From Gammaproteobacteria bacterium (GTDB lineage: Bacteria > Pseudomonadota > Gammaproteobacteria > Legionellales > Legionellaceae), in NCBI GenBank assembly GCA_013289415.1, contig JABDAB010000002.1:1-52701 (forward strand): a stretch of 52,701 bases of DNA. Reading direction: 5' to 3'. Shown piece by piece: positions 24,402-33,601 of this stretch; the stretch's first letter is position 1, and every line of letters starts with the position of its first letter. The translations under genes and the position numbers were made by a program. The notes below the pieces were generated by a model. That model saw only the letters and a program-made list of their open reading frames with translations, was not told the DNA's origin and searched no databases.

Positions 24402-25422
24402 GAATACTCCATTGTAGTGTGCTGCCAGCGGCTAGGGGTACGACATAATCGTGACCTACAGCTTGGGTTTGTGGGATAACTTGAGGTTCTTTAATCAGTT
24501 CTATCCGCTCATTCAGAATGGGCAGCTGATAAAAGTTCGCACCAAATTGACTCATGAAAGCATCAAGCTTTGATATTTCATCGAGACTATCAAAAACTTG
24601 CGCATACATTGCCAAAGCAAATGGCGCTGAATATACGCCAGCACAACCACAAGCACTTTCTTTTTGCTCTTTTGGATGAGGGGCACTGTCGGTTCCTGCA
24701 AAAAACTTGGCATTTCCACTTACGACGGCTTGCTGCAGAGCAATTTGGTCATGCTCATGCTTTAAAATGGGCAGGCAATAATAATGGGGTCTAATGCCGC
24801 CCGCCAGTAGCTGATTGCGGTTATATAATAAGTGATGCGGGGTGATCGTGGCGGCAAGGGTATTCGGAGCTTGCATTACAAATGCAACTGCCGTCTTGGT
24901 TGATATATGTTCCAGGACAATGCGCAGTTTGGGAAAATCACGCATCAGGGGTATTAAACAGGTCTCTATAAACAGGGATTCACGCTCGAAAATATCACCA
25001 TAAGTCACTTCTCCATGAATTTGCAACACGAGATCATTCTTCTGCATGACTTCAAGCAATGGATAGAGCGCACGTATGGAGTGAGCACCTTCTTCTGAAT
25101 TAGTCGTGGCACCTGCTGGATAAAGTTTCGCACCTAATATAAATGGATCGGTTGCAATGGCGTTTAAATCATCCGGGGTTACTGTTTCATTAAGATAAAG
25201 CGTCATGTAGGGGATAAAATGCGGATGGTTCTCCATGGCTTTAATAATACGCTGTCGATATGCATTCACAGCGACGAGGGTGGTTAACGCAGGTTTAAGG
25301 TTCGGCATGACCAATGCGCGAGCGAAGTGACGCGCTGTTGCGGGGACCGTATTTTTCAATGCTTCATTGTCGCGAAAGTGCACATGCCAATCATCGGGAC
25401 GTGTAATAGATATGGTACGCAC
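24388..25422 (-). CDS. pyrC: Dihydroorotase (class II, PyrC)
   Basis: This 344-residue amidohydrolase has the Zn ligands of the N-terminal DDWHVHFRD motif, the carbamylated lysine in GAKLYPAGATTNSEEG, His in HGEVTYGDIF and EHISTKTAV, and the catalytic Asp in FAGTDSAPHPKEQKE. It interconverts carbamoyl-aspartate and dihydroorotate in de novo pyrimidine synthesis. Length and motifs match the E. coli PyrC subclass. The gene is cotranscribed with rnt downstream. A promoter is expected in the 380-base gap toward MOMP. Confidence 0.96.
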   Translation of the reverse strand: MRTISITRPDDWHVHFRDNEALKNTVPATARHFARALVMPNLKPALTTLVAVNAYRQRIIKAMENHPHFIPYMTLYLNETVTPDDLNAIATDPFILGAKLYPAGATTNSEEGAHSIRALYPLLEVMQKNDLVLQIHGEVTYGDIFERESLFIETCLIPLMRDFPKLRIVLEHISTKTAVAFVMQAPNTLAATITPHHLLYNRNQLLAGGIRPHYYCLPILKHEHDQIALQQAVVSGNAKFFAGTDSAPHPKEQKESACGCAGVYSAPFALAMYAQVFDSLDEISKLDAFMSQFGANFYQLPILNERIELIKEPQVIPQTQAVGHDYVVPLAAGSTLQWSIRESI

Positions 25423-25802
25423 GTTTGAAGGTTCCTGTAATTAAAAGCTAAGGATAACATGCTTTGGTCTCAATTTTACACACGCAATAAACGCATTTAA
25501 ATAGAGCACTATCAACTAGTTATCATCAAACCAGACTTTTTATAACATTTTTTTCTTAAAATCATTGACAACTGATCGATTTATCTTAAATATAGTAGAA
25601 CGATCTGGATTGTGTGCCGAATACGCTAGCTAGATATTGAAAATGAATTTATCGCGATGTTGTTGACAACGGGGAATTCAGGATTGATAATCCTATCAAG
25701 TACGTTTTCGGATTAGAGCGATAATGACGTACTGAAGTCAGCACCAAGTTGTGGCTTTATGAAAAAAAACGGATGTTTAATAATAAAAAGTGGAGATAAA
25801 AT
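25423..25802 (+). promoter_or_regulatory. Divergent promoter region of pyrC and the MOMP gene
   Basis: This 380-base AT-rich gap has no gene. On the plus strand a TTGACA box at 25565-25570 is followed by TAAATATAGT at 25587-25596 (spacing 16 to TAAATA), a plausible sigma-70 promoter for the MOMP gene with a leader of about 200 bases. GTGGAGATAAAAT at 25791-25802 is the MOMP ribosome site. The long leader may hold post-transcriptional control, but I see no defined riboswitch. Confidence 0.45.
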
Positions 25803-26780
25803 ATGTTAAATTTGAAAAAAACAGCTGTCGCTGTGCTTGCTCTTGGTAGCAGCGCTGTATTTGCTGGTTCTATGGGTCCTGTTTGCAGCGCTGTGAATGT
25901 TACTATTCCTTGCGAAGCTACAGCTTGGGATTTTGGTGCAAAAGCACTGTATCTGAAAGCTGAAACTGGTGATAACAGTGGTTTTAGTCCTGTTATTGAC
26001 ACAGCCAACGTAATTGACCATGCGCCTAACTACAAATGGGGTTTTGAAGTTGAAGGTTCTTATCATTTCAACACTGGTAACGACCTGAATATTAACTGGT
26101 ACCATCTCAGCAATTCCAGCTCTGCATCAATTGGTGCTCAGCCAGCAACATCATTTACTAGTCTGTTTGGTATTGAAACAACTACTGTGAACAGTGCAAG
26201 TTTGAGTCTGGATCCTAAATGGGATGCTGTTAACATCGAATTAGGTCAACACGTTGATTTTGACAGTAACAAAGCCATTCGGTTCCATGGCGGTGCTCAA
26301 TATGCTCGTCTAACAAACAATATTGACAGTGCAAGTGATGTTAATTTTGCTCTTGCCAGTACTGCTGTTCCTGTTACTGTGGCTGGATTTACACAAGCAC
26401 AAGACTACCATCATACATACAATGGATTTGGTCCACGTGTAGGTATGGACTTGGGCTATGATTGGGGCAATGGCCTAGGCATTTATGCTAATGGTGCAAC
26501 TGCAATTTTGGCTGGTACACGTTCATTTAGCGATAGCTATACTGATAATCTTACCAATTCAGTTTCTACAAGCCTGTCAAGAACAGCTATTGTTCCTGTA
26601 ATGGATGCTAAACTGGGTGCAACTTACACTTATGCTATGGCACAAGGTGATTTGACTCTGGATGCTGGTTGGATGTGGGTTAACTACTTCAACGTTCGTT
26701 CCAACGTAGAAGGTGACGTGTCTGACTTCGGTCTGCAAGGTCCATTCGTTGGTCTGAAATGGCTTGGTAACGTTGCGTAA
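25803..26780 (+). CDS. Legionella-type major outer membrane protein (MOMP porin)
   Basis: This 325-residue protein has a signal peptide (LKKTAVAVLALGSSAVFAGS), a Cys pair near the mature N-terminus (GPVCSA ... IPCEATAWDFGAKALYL), and repeated amphipathic strands through to GLQGPFVGLKWLGNVA. The AWDFGAKALYLKAE, YKWGFEVEGSYHF and NDLNINWYHL blocks are characteristic of the Legionella OMP family. It would form an abundant outer-membrane pore. Codon use looks biased towards frequently used codons, consistent with high expression. A strong hairpin-plus-T terminator follows at 26802-26836. Legionella usually has several paralogues; only one is in this window. Confidence 0.93.
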   Translation: MLNLKKTAVAVLALGSSAVFAGSMGPVCSAVNVTIPCEATAWDFGAKALYLKAETGDNSGFSPVIDTANVIDHAPNYKWGFEVEGSYHFNTGNDLNINWYHLSNSSSASIGAQPATSFTSLFGIETTTVNSASLSLDPKWDAVNIELGQHVDFDSNKAIRFHGGAQYARLTNNIDSASDVNFALASTAVPVTVAGFTQAQDYHHTYNGFGPRVGMDLGYDWGNGLGIYANGATAILAGTRSFSDSYTDNLTNSVSTSLSRTAIVPVMDAKLGATYTYAMAQGDLTLDAGWMWVNYFNVRSNVEGDVSDFGLQGPFVGLKWLGNVA

Positions 26781-26801
26781 TTTATCGTAACGTTCCAACT
26801 G

Positions 26802-26836
26802 AAAAAGCCCATTACTTCGGTGATGGGCTTTTTTTT
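26802..26836 (+). terminator. Rho-independent terminator after MOMP
   Basis: AAAAGCCCATTACTTCGGTG followed by ATGGGCTTTTTTTT forms a 10-base-pair stem (AAGCCCATTA/TGATGGGCTT) with a CTTCGG loop and an eight-T tail, starting 21 bases after the MOMP stop codon. Confidence 0.92.
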
Positions 26837-26850
26837 GTCCTATTGAAAAC

Positions 26851-26936
26851 GTAGGTTGGGCCTTGGCCCAACAGCACAGCGCATAATAGTACAGAATAGT
26901 GAAGTTAATCCTCTGTTGGGCCAAGGCCCAACCTAC
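26851..26936. repeat. GTAGGTTGGGCC inverted repeat
   Basis: GTAGGTTGGGCCTTGGCCCA at the left and TGGGCCAAGGCCCAACCTAC at the right are perfect inverted repeats of 20 bases separated by about 46 bases. It belongs to a widespread family of dispersed palindromic repeats and lies between the MOMP terminator and the LbtU-like gene. Confidence 0.9.
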
Positions 26937-27038
26937 AAATTCCCGACAATTCCCAAAAAAAGCGCCGCTCTTACCTAGGCAATAACGTCTCCCCACTGTA
27001 TAATCCGCCCCTCAGTTCCCCTATGCCCGCAGGAATCT

Positions 27039-28631
27039 ATGTCGATAAATTATAAAGCCCTTATTCTGATCATGGCGCTTAGCATGAGCTCATACGTAGC
27101 CATGGCTGATGATGCCCAATTGCAGCACGAAATACAGCTGTTACAACAGCAAACACTCGCACTTCAGACGCAGCTGGATCACTTGCAAAAAAAACTGGTG
27201 AAACAATCTGTAGTTAAAAAGCCAATTAAAAAATCGGTTGTCCACAATGTTAAACGGAAAAAAACACCAAAAGCGTCTGTTAAACGTAAAGATGGCAATC
27301 TTCACAGCAGTCTCGTTAGTGTGAAATCTATAAACGGCCACCCGGAATCCGTAGAATATAACCCTGTCGCTTTAATGGCTGATGGGCATGTGGTGACCTA
27401 TATTGCAGGAACGCCAGTTGTTACGGCACCGTATTTAGGTGCTCGACCTGCATTTGATGGATCCGATTACATTGTTAATATCTCCAGTATTAACCGTGAC
27501 GTCCGGCTGATGGAGCAGCGTCGTCGTTTGTATGAAGCTTATGATCGAATGGGGTATCCAAGGCCAACTTCACCCATTGTTGCCCTCAGTGGGAAGGCTG
27601 AGCCAATTGGTTCCTGGAATAGGGATCCGATAGGCGCCTCATCCGGGGACTGGACGCTGGGATCCAGTGAGCTGGATGCAGCAGCTGCCGTTAATGATAA
27701 GGTAGAAGCATATATTGCCTTGGCCTATGATGAATCACCTCCCTCAATCGGTGGTGCTCGTGTATCAAACTCAGGATTTAATTTAAATCTGGGATTCGTG
27801 AATATTGGGGATCTGGATGAATCACCTTATTACTTTACTGCTGGACAACTATACGTCCCATTTGGTCGATTTTCATCTGCTATGATCAGTGCGCCATTAA
27901 CCATGCGCGTAGCACGGACTAAAACACGGCCGGTTATACTCGGTTATAAATCTCAACAGGATTTCGGACCATTTGCCGCCACTTATGCGTATAAGAGCGA
28001 CACAACTCTGGGGAATTCAGCTGTTGGGGGTTTGAATCTTGGCTATGTATTTAAAACTGGCACTACATCCGGTGAGATTGGAGGCAGCCTTATCAGCTCA
28101 ATGGATGATTCCGGTGGCATGCAATACACCGGCTCACCTACTGGAACAACATTTGCTGGTTTTTCTTCACGAGCGAATGGTAGTGAGCTGGTCCATAAAG
28201 TGGCTGGCGCAGGCATACATGCCATTTTGGGTTTTGATCGCTACAGCTTAACAGCGGAGTGGGTCACCTCGGTAGGCAGGTTCCATGAGCAGGATTTAAG
28301 TTTTAATGGCAAGGGCGCTCAGCCACAAGCCGTGCAGCTGGAAGGTGGCATGACATTTATGATGTTTGATAAGCCATCATCAATTGGTGCCGCCTATCAA
28401 TGGTCAAAAGATACCTTGGCATTGAATTTGCCAGAGCACCGCGTTAGCGGGGTATTTAACTTATCGATATGGAAAGATACCGTTGAAAGTATAGAGTATC
28501 GACATGATATTAATTATGGTGTCACAGAATTTGCAAATGGTGCTGCCCCAGCCGGTTTTGCTAACGTCAACACAATTGGCGCAGGTGGTTCGACGGATAC
28601 ACTGTTGGCGCAGATTGGTGTATATTTCTAA
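27039..28631 (+). CDS. lbtU: LbtU-family siderophore porin
   Basis: This 530-residue protein has a signal peptide (ending AMADD), then a short coiled coil (about residues 28-55, QLQHEIQLLQQQTLALQTQL) and a Lys-rich linker. From about residue 130 there is a barrel with SSINRDVRLMEQRRRLYEAY and TLGSSELDAAAAVNDKVEAY, ending in an aromatic strand (TLLAQIGVYF). The layout matches LbtU, the Legionella outer-membrane receptor for the siderophore legiobactin, which works without TonB. A paralogue or orthologue status cannot be decided here. No siderophore synthesis genes (lbtA/lbtB) are adjacent. I see no Fur box I would defend. Confidence 0.85.
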   Translation: MSINYKALILIMALSMSSYVAMADDAQLQHEIQLLQQQTLALQTQLDHLQKKLVKQSVVKKPIKKSVVHNVKRKKTPKASVKRKDGNLHSSLVSVKSINGHPESVEYNPVALMADGHVVTYIAGTPVVTAPYLGARPAFDGSDYIVNISSINRDVRLMEQRRRLYEAYDRMGYPRPTSPIVALSGKAEPIGSWNRDPIGASSGDWTLGSSELDAAAAVNDKVEAYIALAYDESPPSIGGARVSNSGFNLNLGFVNIGDLDESPYYFTAGQLYVPFGRFSSAMISAPLTMRVARTKTRPVILGYKSQQDFGPFAATYAYKSDTTLGNSAVGGLNLGYVFKTGTTSGEIGGSLISSMDDSGGMQYTGSPTGTTFAGFSSRANGSELVHKVAGAGIHAILGFDRYSLTAEWVTSVGRFHEQDLSFNGKGAQPQAVQLEGGMTFMMFDKPSSIGAAYQWSKDTLALNLPEHRVSGVFNLSIWKDTVESIEYRHDINYGVTEFANGAAPAGFANVNTIGAGGSTDTLLAQIGVYF

Positions 28632-28655
28632 TTATCTTTTTCTAAAGGAATGGTT

Positions 28656-29222
28656 ATGTCAATTAAGTCAGATCGATGGATAGAAAAAATGGCACTGGAG
28701 CATGGGATGATTACGCCATTCCAATCTGGGCAGATGCGCGAGCGTGACGGTGCACGGATTATCTCTTACGGTGTATCCAGTTATGGCTATGATGTGCGCT
28801 GTTCGAATGAGTTTAAAATTTTTACCAACATTAATTCTGCAATTGTTGATCCAAAAGCGTTTGATGAAAACAGTTTTGTTGATGTGCAGTCTGATGTTTG
28901 CATCATTCCTCCTAACTCCTTTGCATTGGCACGTACCGTTGAATACTTCAGGATACCCCGCGATGTGTTGACCATTTGCCTTGGCAAGTCAACCTATGCT
29001 CGCTGTGGAATTATTGTGAATGTCACACCGCTGGAGCCAGAATGGGAAGGGCATGTGACATTGGAATTTTCCAACACCACCACATTGCCCGCAAAAATAT
29101 ATGCAAACGAAGGCGTAGCCCAAATGATATTTTTAGAAGCCAGCGAGGTTTGTGCCGTATCTTATCGAGATCGAGGTGGAAAATATCAGGGACAGGTTGG
29201 GGTGACGTTGCCGCGTACGTAG
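28656..29222 (+). CDS. dcd: dCTP deaminase
   Basis: This 188-residue protein starts at ATG 28656, six bases after AAAGGA; the ATG at 28650 overlaps that site. It shows the dCTP deaminase/dUTPase fold: [53 protein letters not shown] and the catalytic Glu region [20 protein letters not shown]. It converts dCTP to dUTP, feeding dTMP synthesis. Length matches E. coli Dcd (193). It follows lbtU by 24 bases, so read-through is possible, but the functions are unrelated. Confidence 0.95.
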   Translation: MSIKSDRWIEKMALEHGMITPFQSGQMRERDGARIISYGVSSYGYDVRCSNEFKIFTNINSAIVDPKAFDENSFVDVQSDVCIIPPNSFALARTVEYFRIPRDVLTICLGKSTYARCGIIVNVTPLEPEWEGHVTLEFSNTTTLPAKIYANEGVAQMIFLEASEVCAVSYRDRGGKYQGQVGVTLPRT

Positions 29223-29235
29223 GACGAAGGAGTTT

Positions 29236-29362
29236 TTGCTCAATTTCAGCACGATCCGTTCGTGCTGAGGAGGGTGATAACCCCGTCTCGAAGCATACAC
29301 CAAGACAAAAATATTGTGCTTATGCTTCGAGACGGCGCACAAAGACGCGCACCCTCAGCATG
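29236..29362. repeat. Nested inverted repeat with CCGTCTCGAAGCATA arms
   Basis: Inner arms CCGTCTCGAAGCATA and TATGCTTCGAGACGG, and outer arms CCGTTCGTGCTGAGGAGGGT and CACCCTCAGCATGAACGG, form a two-level palindrome of about 125 bases between the convergent dcd and ihfB genes. It may serve as a bidirectional terminator. It resembles the dispersed CGTTCGTGCTGAG...GTCGAAGC repeats found in many proteobacteria. Confidence 0.8.
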
Positions 29363-29388
29363 AACGGTCTTGTGAACATTCCTTACCA

Positions 29389-29703
29389 TTAAACCGCTTC
29401 ATCCTCAATGGCATACTGTTCACGCGATTGATTGATACGATCGCGTAATCCTTTCCCAGGTTTGAAATGAGGGCTATATTTGGCCACGGTTACCACACGT
29501 TCACCTGTTTTAGGATTGTGTGCATTGCGTGGTGGTCTGAAATGTAGTGTAAAGCTTCCAAAGTCACGAATTTCAATGCGCCTGCCCTTGATCAATGAAT
29601 CACTCATCAAGCCAAGAATATGGTTGATGCTGTCAGTAACTTTATCTTCGGACAGATGTGTCATTTTTGCAGCAATATTGGCAATAAGTTCAGATTTAAT
29701 CAT
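29389..29703 (-). CDS. ihfB: Integration host factor beta subunit
   Basis: This 104-residue HU/IHF-family protein starts at 29703 (MIKSELIANIAAKM); a longer frame to 29721 includes the GGGGG ribosome site. GRRIEIRDFGSFTLHFRPPR and NPKTGERVVTVAKYSPHFKP are the beta-arm and core of IhfB, with the Pro that intercalates into DNA in RNAHNPKTG. It forms a heterodimer with IhfA and bends DNA at specific sites. In Legionella IHF is linked to growth-phase control; that is family knowledge. IhfA is not in the window. It is distinguished from HU by the EIRDFGSF and HFRPPRNAHNP spacing. Confidence 0.88.
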   Translation of the reverse strand: MIKSELIANIAAKMTHLSEDKVTDSINHILGLMSDSLIKGRRIEIRDFGSFTLHFRPPRNAHNPKTGERVVTVAKYSPHFKPGKGLRDRINQSREQYAIEDEAV

Positions 29704-29765
29704 ACCGGCCCCCATTTTCATATTGTATTAATAGTATTCCATTAGTATAGACTTGAGAAGATTTG

Positions 29766-30461
29766 TCAATCAATATTTATGCGTTGTTGAATGTATGCCT
29801 TGACTAGACCCCAGCTCATTTGTACCGTGGTTATTTTAATTACTATAAAGGCATGCGATTTTAAGGCCTTACTGGTACTGATGACGGTGTTGCAGCTGGT
29901 AGTTTGTGCTAAACGTTCGCTGAGTGCAATCCAGGTTGTTCCAAAAAAACCTGTAGCATTAATATAAACCAGCGTTGCATTATTAAAACTGACGTGTAAA
30001 AAGTCACCATGGATAAAATGAATGATTTTACAGGTTGGCACATAATCTGGTAAAGAATACAGGGCTTGTTGCTGCTTGCAGGCTGCATTATGCAATGAGC
30101 GAAACAATTCAATACCATTGCTTTCCTGAACGTTAAATACCATCGCACAAGCCAGCACCGCTTTGCCCGTACCACTACCCAAGTCATAAAACACGGTCTT
30201 GCTGTCCGGTTTTACAAGGGACAGCAGGGCAATAAAGGACATAAAATCAATTTCGCCATAAACATAGTCATAAGCATCATGCTCGCCGCGGGCTTCCCGT
30301 GACAAGGAGAATCCGTCAACATTGGCATATAAGTGCGTAAAAACTGATTGTGCTTTATCCAGCCCCAGCGCATTTTTCCATCGTTTGACAGTGATTTGCC
30401 GCCACCAATGAGGACAGGATAGAGCCAGTAAAATGAATAGGAAGATCAATAAAATCCACAT
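29766..30461 (-). CDS. DOT1-like SAM methyltransferase with membrane anchor
   Basis: This 231-residue protein starts with a single hydrophobic segment (MWILLIFLFILLALSCPHWW), so it is probably anchored to the inner membrane. The rest is a class I methyltransferase with YVYGEIDFMSFIALL and VFYDLGSGTGKAVLACAMVF as motif I, GIELFRSLHNAA, HGDFLHVSF and VYINATGFFG. The D-x-G-S-G-x-G-K motif and the preceding YGE segment match DOT1-type (histone H3K79) methyltransferases better than ordinary bacterial enzymes. A substrate cannot be assigned. It may be a bacterial protein methylase, and the eukaryote-like look is notable in a presumed intracellular lineage. Confidence 0.7.
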   Translation of the reverse strand: MWILLIFLFILLALSCPHWWRQITVKRWKNALGLDKAQSVFTHLYANVDGFSLSREARGEHDAYDYVYGEIDFMSFIALLSLVKPDSKTVFYDLGSGTGKAVLACAMVFNVQESNGIELFRSLHNAACKQQQALYSLPDYVPTCKIIHFIHGDFLHVSFNNATLVYINATGFFGTTWIALSERLAQTTSCNTVISTSKALKSHAFIVIKITTVQMSWGLVKAYIQQRINID

Positions 30462-30537
30462 TGTTCGTAATTACATCTCGCGGTTAGTAATTTTTACAGT
30501 ATACTATAGATATAGCACAACAGGTCAGGAGACTCCC

Positions 30538-30936
30538 ATGTCATTCAAGCATAAACAGAGTTTTTTTTCGAGTATTGATCATGATGAATGCTTAGTTAAA
30601 AATAATTTTGAATCGATTCGGCATGCGTTGGAAGCGCAGGTTCAGCTTGGCGTTGAAAAAGGTGGTTTGGGAAAAGAGGATTTACTTGATATTTATATCA
30701 AGGGAATAAATACAGGCAAAAAAGAATATTACCCGGGGACTGAATTAGGTACACAGCCTTTCTTTGAAGCCATTTTGGGAAAAGAAAACAATACCCTATT
30801 TTGTGGTAGTCACGATGAATATGTGACTACCAAGTTGGTGCATGCAATCGCACGGGCGATTAGCATTGGTAATATGAGTTCAGACGTCTTTACATCAACC
30901 CCTGCTCTTTCATCCATTCATCACTCGCAAATTTAG
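30538..30936 (+). CDS. Hypothetical protein (132 aa)
   Basis: The start at 30538 follows GTCAGGAGACTCCC, a strong ribosome site; the frame is open upstream to 30433 but without such a site. The product is soluble and mildly acidic (SIDHDECLVKNNFESIRHAL, GLGKEDLLDIYIKGINTGKK, FFEAILGKENNTLFCGSHDE) with no signal peptide or membrane span. I do not recognise the family. The last 47 bases overlap the 3' end of the convergent cysteine-synthase-type gene. A TATACTATAGATATAG stretch upstream could include the -10 box. Confidence 0.6.
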   Translation: MSFKHKQSFFSSIDHDECLVKNNFESIRHALEAQVQLGVEKGGLGKEDLLDIYIKGINTGKKEYYPGTELGTQPFFEAILGKENNTLFCGSHDEYVTTKLVHAIARAISIGNMSSDVFTSTPALSSIHHSQI

Positions 30937-31840
30937 ACATATAATTGCGAATCGAGTCTGGTAAAATCACAAGGCATTTTTGTCCGAATTTCAATGATTT
31001 TGCGGCTTGTAAGGCACCCCACATTGCCGCTCCGCTGGAGCCACCTACGAGCAATCCTTCTTCGCGAATCAATTGTCGCGCAGTTAGGAAAGAGTCTTTA
31101 TCATTGATTTTAACATAGGCATCAATCAACTTGTTATCCAGTACATCTGGAAAAAAATCATAACCAATCCCCTCAACCAAGTAAGGTTTGACTTCATCGC
31201 CACCGCCCAGAATTGAACCAATGGGATCGACACCAATAATTTTAATGGATGGATTGTGCTCTTTCAGTCGTTTCGCAATACCGGTTATTGTACCACCTGT
31301 TCCAACACTGGCAACAACCATGTCTAACTCATCTCCAAAATCATCAATGATTTCCTGTGCAGTATTTTTATAATGTATATTTGGATTATCTGGATTGGCA
31401 TATTGGTCAAGAATGTGTGAATCAGGAATTTCTAGCTGTAATTTTTTTGCCAGCGAAATATGACTATCAGGATCATGCGACGCAGCTTCTGTGCGTGTGC
31501 GAAAAATCGTAGCACCCAGACGCTCAAGAACCACCTGTTTTTCATGGCTCATTTTGTTGGGCATGGTGATGATTACTTTATAGCCCATCACAGCCCCGGC
31601 GAGTGCTATTCCAATGCCGGTGTTGCCAGAAGTGGGTTCAATTAAAGTATCTCCAGGCTTGATGCGCCCATCACGTGCCGCGTTTTTCACCATTTCATAG
31701 CCAATTCGATCTTTGACAGAACCGCCAGGATTTAAAAATTCGCATTTAACATACACTTCGCAGGCTAGATCTGCGCCGAGTCGATTGATTTTTACCACAG
31801 GGGTATGACCGATGGTCTCGAGAATGTTTGAATAAATCAT
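30890..31840 (-). CDS. Cystathionine beta-synthase / cysteine synthase family enzyme
   Basis: This 316-residue fold-type II PLP enzyme starts at 31840 after AAGGACAATC. The cofactor lysine is in NPGGSVKDRIGYEM, the SGNTGIGIALAGAVMGYK loop binds substrate, and VGTGGTITGIAKRLKE binds the phosphate. The C-terminal LVILPDSIRNYMSKF is the hallmark of cystathionine beta-synthases rather than CysK/CysM (which usually have GERYLS). The heme-binding and regulatory CBS domains of the human enzyme are absent. It would join serine (or O-acetylserine) with homocysteine or sulphide. No gamma-lyase gene lies next to it. Confidence 0.82.
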   Translation of the reverse strand: MIYSNILETIGHTPVVKINRLGADLACEVYVKCEFLNPGGSVKDRIGYEMVKNAARDGRIKPGDTLIEPTSGNTGIGIALAGAVMGYKVIITMPNKMSHEKQVVLERLGATIFRTRTEAASHDPDSHISLAKKLQLEIPDSHILDQYANPDNPNIHYKNTAQEIIDDFGDELDMVVASVGTGGTITGIAKRLKEHNPSIKIIGVDPIGSILGGGDEVKPYLVEGIGYDFFPDVLDNKLIDAYVKINDKDSFLTARQLIREEGLLVGGSSGAAMWGALQAAKSLKFGQKCLVILPDSIRNYMSKFASDEWMKEQGLM

Positions 31841-32011
31841 GATTGTCCTTAAGCATGTGGTCTTCAATAATAAATATCATAACAGTGACCAACATTAAAT
31901 ACGACAGCACTGATGAATGCTGGATATTTCCTTGCAAGTTACACGGTCGGAGGTATAAAATGCAGGGTTTATCACATTATGCTTAAGATCGACCAGTTGA
32001 AAGGAGGGAGC

Positions 32012-33535
32012 GTGGGCTCTTTGTTAAAAAACAATGCCGTGGTGACGTGCCTTTTAGCGGCGATATTAGCCATTGGTAGTCTGCCACTCTATGCCGTTAA
32101 CGGCGAAGCCGACCCGTATTATCCAACATATCCGCCCACTACTGCCGCCAATAGTGAACGAGCAAAGTTGGTTCCGCGTGGTGAATATCTAGCGAAAATG
32201 GGTGATTGCATCGCTTGTCATACGAATATAGCAGGTGGCACCCCGGCTTTTGCGGGTGGTTTGTCAATCGCAACGCCGTTTGGTACATTTTATAGCCCAA
32301 ATATTACTCCGGATAAAAAAACCGGGATCGGGAACTGGACCGAAGAGGATTTTATTCGCGCACTAAAAGAAGGCAAGGATCCAAAAGGACGAAATTATTT
32401 CCCGGTTTTCCCCTATATTTATTTTGCCAATACTACCGATGATGATGCACGGGCACTGTACGCCTATTTTATGAGTATTCCTCCGGTCGAACAGGAGAAT
32501 ATTTCATTACCGTTTCCTTTTAATGTTCCTGGTGCTCGCTCCACACTATTAGGCTGGAATTTATTATTCTTCTATCCGAACAATAAGTTTGAAGACAACC
32601 AGAATGAAACAGCGGTGTGGAATCGTGGAAAATATATTGTAGATGGACTTGGACATTGTAGTATGTGTCACACACCTTTAACCGCACTGGGTTCGCCTAA
32701 AAATGAATTTTACCTGACAGGCTCATTCATAGACGGTTATTGGGCACCCAATATTACTAAATATGGTTTGCAATCTGCAACTCATGCAGAAGTCGCCGAT
32801 GTGTTCGTGAAACATGAGTTACTCAATAAAGCAGGCCCAGTAGCAGGGCCGATGGCTGAAGTAAACCATAACAGTTTGAGTTATTTAACAGAAGAAGATC
32901 GTATGGCAATTGCTGTTTATTTGAAAACAGTTGTCAGTCAGGAAGCGGTAGGCTTGCCGGGGTCAGATCAGCCGCCCACGTTAACTCGTGGAAAACAGGT
33001 TTACATTAGCGCCTGTATTCTTTGTCACCAGGATGGTGAAATGACAGCGCCGCGTATTGGGAATGGTGCTAACTGGTACTTGCGTCTTAAAACCAGTGGT
33101 TTAACAGGGCTTTATCGACACGCCATCAATGGGTACAATAGTATGCCAATAAAAGGCGCCTGCGTGACGTGTTCTGATAATGACATGATTGCTTCAGTTG
33201 ATTATATTCTCGACAAATCGTTGTCACGATCTCAGCGTATTAATCTTGCTTCAGGTGGCGTAAAGCAATTCCCGTCTAGTGGCAAGGATATTTATAATGA
33301 AAATTGTAGCGCGTGTCATAGCGAAGGCAAGTCAGGTGCACCTGTTATAGGTGATAAAAAAGCTTGGGAGCCATTGATCGCACAAAACTTTGATATTCTC
33401 GTTGAGCATGCGGTCAAAAGTAAAAACCATCTTGCAAATGGCGGCTGTAAACACTGTAGTACAGGTGAAATCATCGCGGCTATTAAATATATTATTAGTC
33501 AGTCAACCACTGAAGGTAATTATTCATTGTGGTAG
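32012..33535 (+). CDS. Tetraheme cytochrome c, periplasmic/membrane-bound
   Basis: The best start is GTG 32012, five bases after AAGGAGGGAG, giving a short positively charged N-terminus and a signal segment (VVTCLLAAILAIGSLPLYA). The frame is open to 31913. Four CxxCH heme sites are present: CIACH, CSMCH, CILCH and CSACH. The first two domains resemble alcohol/gluconate dehydrogenase cytochrome subunits (GLSIATPFGTFYSPNITPD, GSFIDGYWAPNITKYG). The last two resemble cytochrome c5 with the extra Cys pairs ACVTCSDNDM and GGCKHCSTGE. The protein is thus a chain of four c-type domains in about 508 residues. Being directly upstream of the aa3 oxidase genes, it probably feeds electrons to the oxidase. 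Confidence 0.85.
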   Translation: MGSLLKNNAVVTCLLAAILAIGSLPLYAVNGEADPYYPTYPPTTAANSERAKLVPRGEYLAKMGDCIACHTNIAGGTPAFAGGLSIATPFGTFYSPNITPDKKTGIGNWTEEDFIRALKEGKDPKGRNYFPVFPYIYFANTTDDDARALYAYFMSIPPVEQENISLPFPFNVPGARSTLLGWNLLFFYPNNKFEDNQNETAVWNRGKYIVDGLGHCSMCHTPLTALGSPKNEFYLTGSFIDGYWAPNITKYGLQSATHAEVADVFVKHELLNKAGPVAGPMAEVNHNSLSYLTEEDRMAIAVYLKTVVSQEAVGLPGSDQPPTLTRGKQVYISACILCHQDGEMTAPRIGNGANWYLRLKTSGLTGLYRHAINGYNSMPIKGACVTCSDNDMIASVDYILDKSLSRSQRINLASGGVKQFPSSGKDIYNENCSACHSEGKSGAPVIGDKKAWEPLIAQNFDILVEHAVKSKNHLANGGCKHCSTGEIIAAIKYIISQSTTEGNYSLW

Positions 33536-33601
33536 CAGCATTGTGGGTTGCAATGTCAACAGAGCCTAATCAGGCAGTATTTAACGAAATGAGGAACAGG
33601 C

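Noticed and set aside
28976..29392. 138-codon plus-strand ORF overlapping dcd
   Set aside because: It is a frame shadow of dcd that runs into the palindromic repeat; dcd has all its motifs in the other frame.
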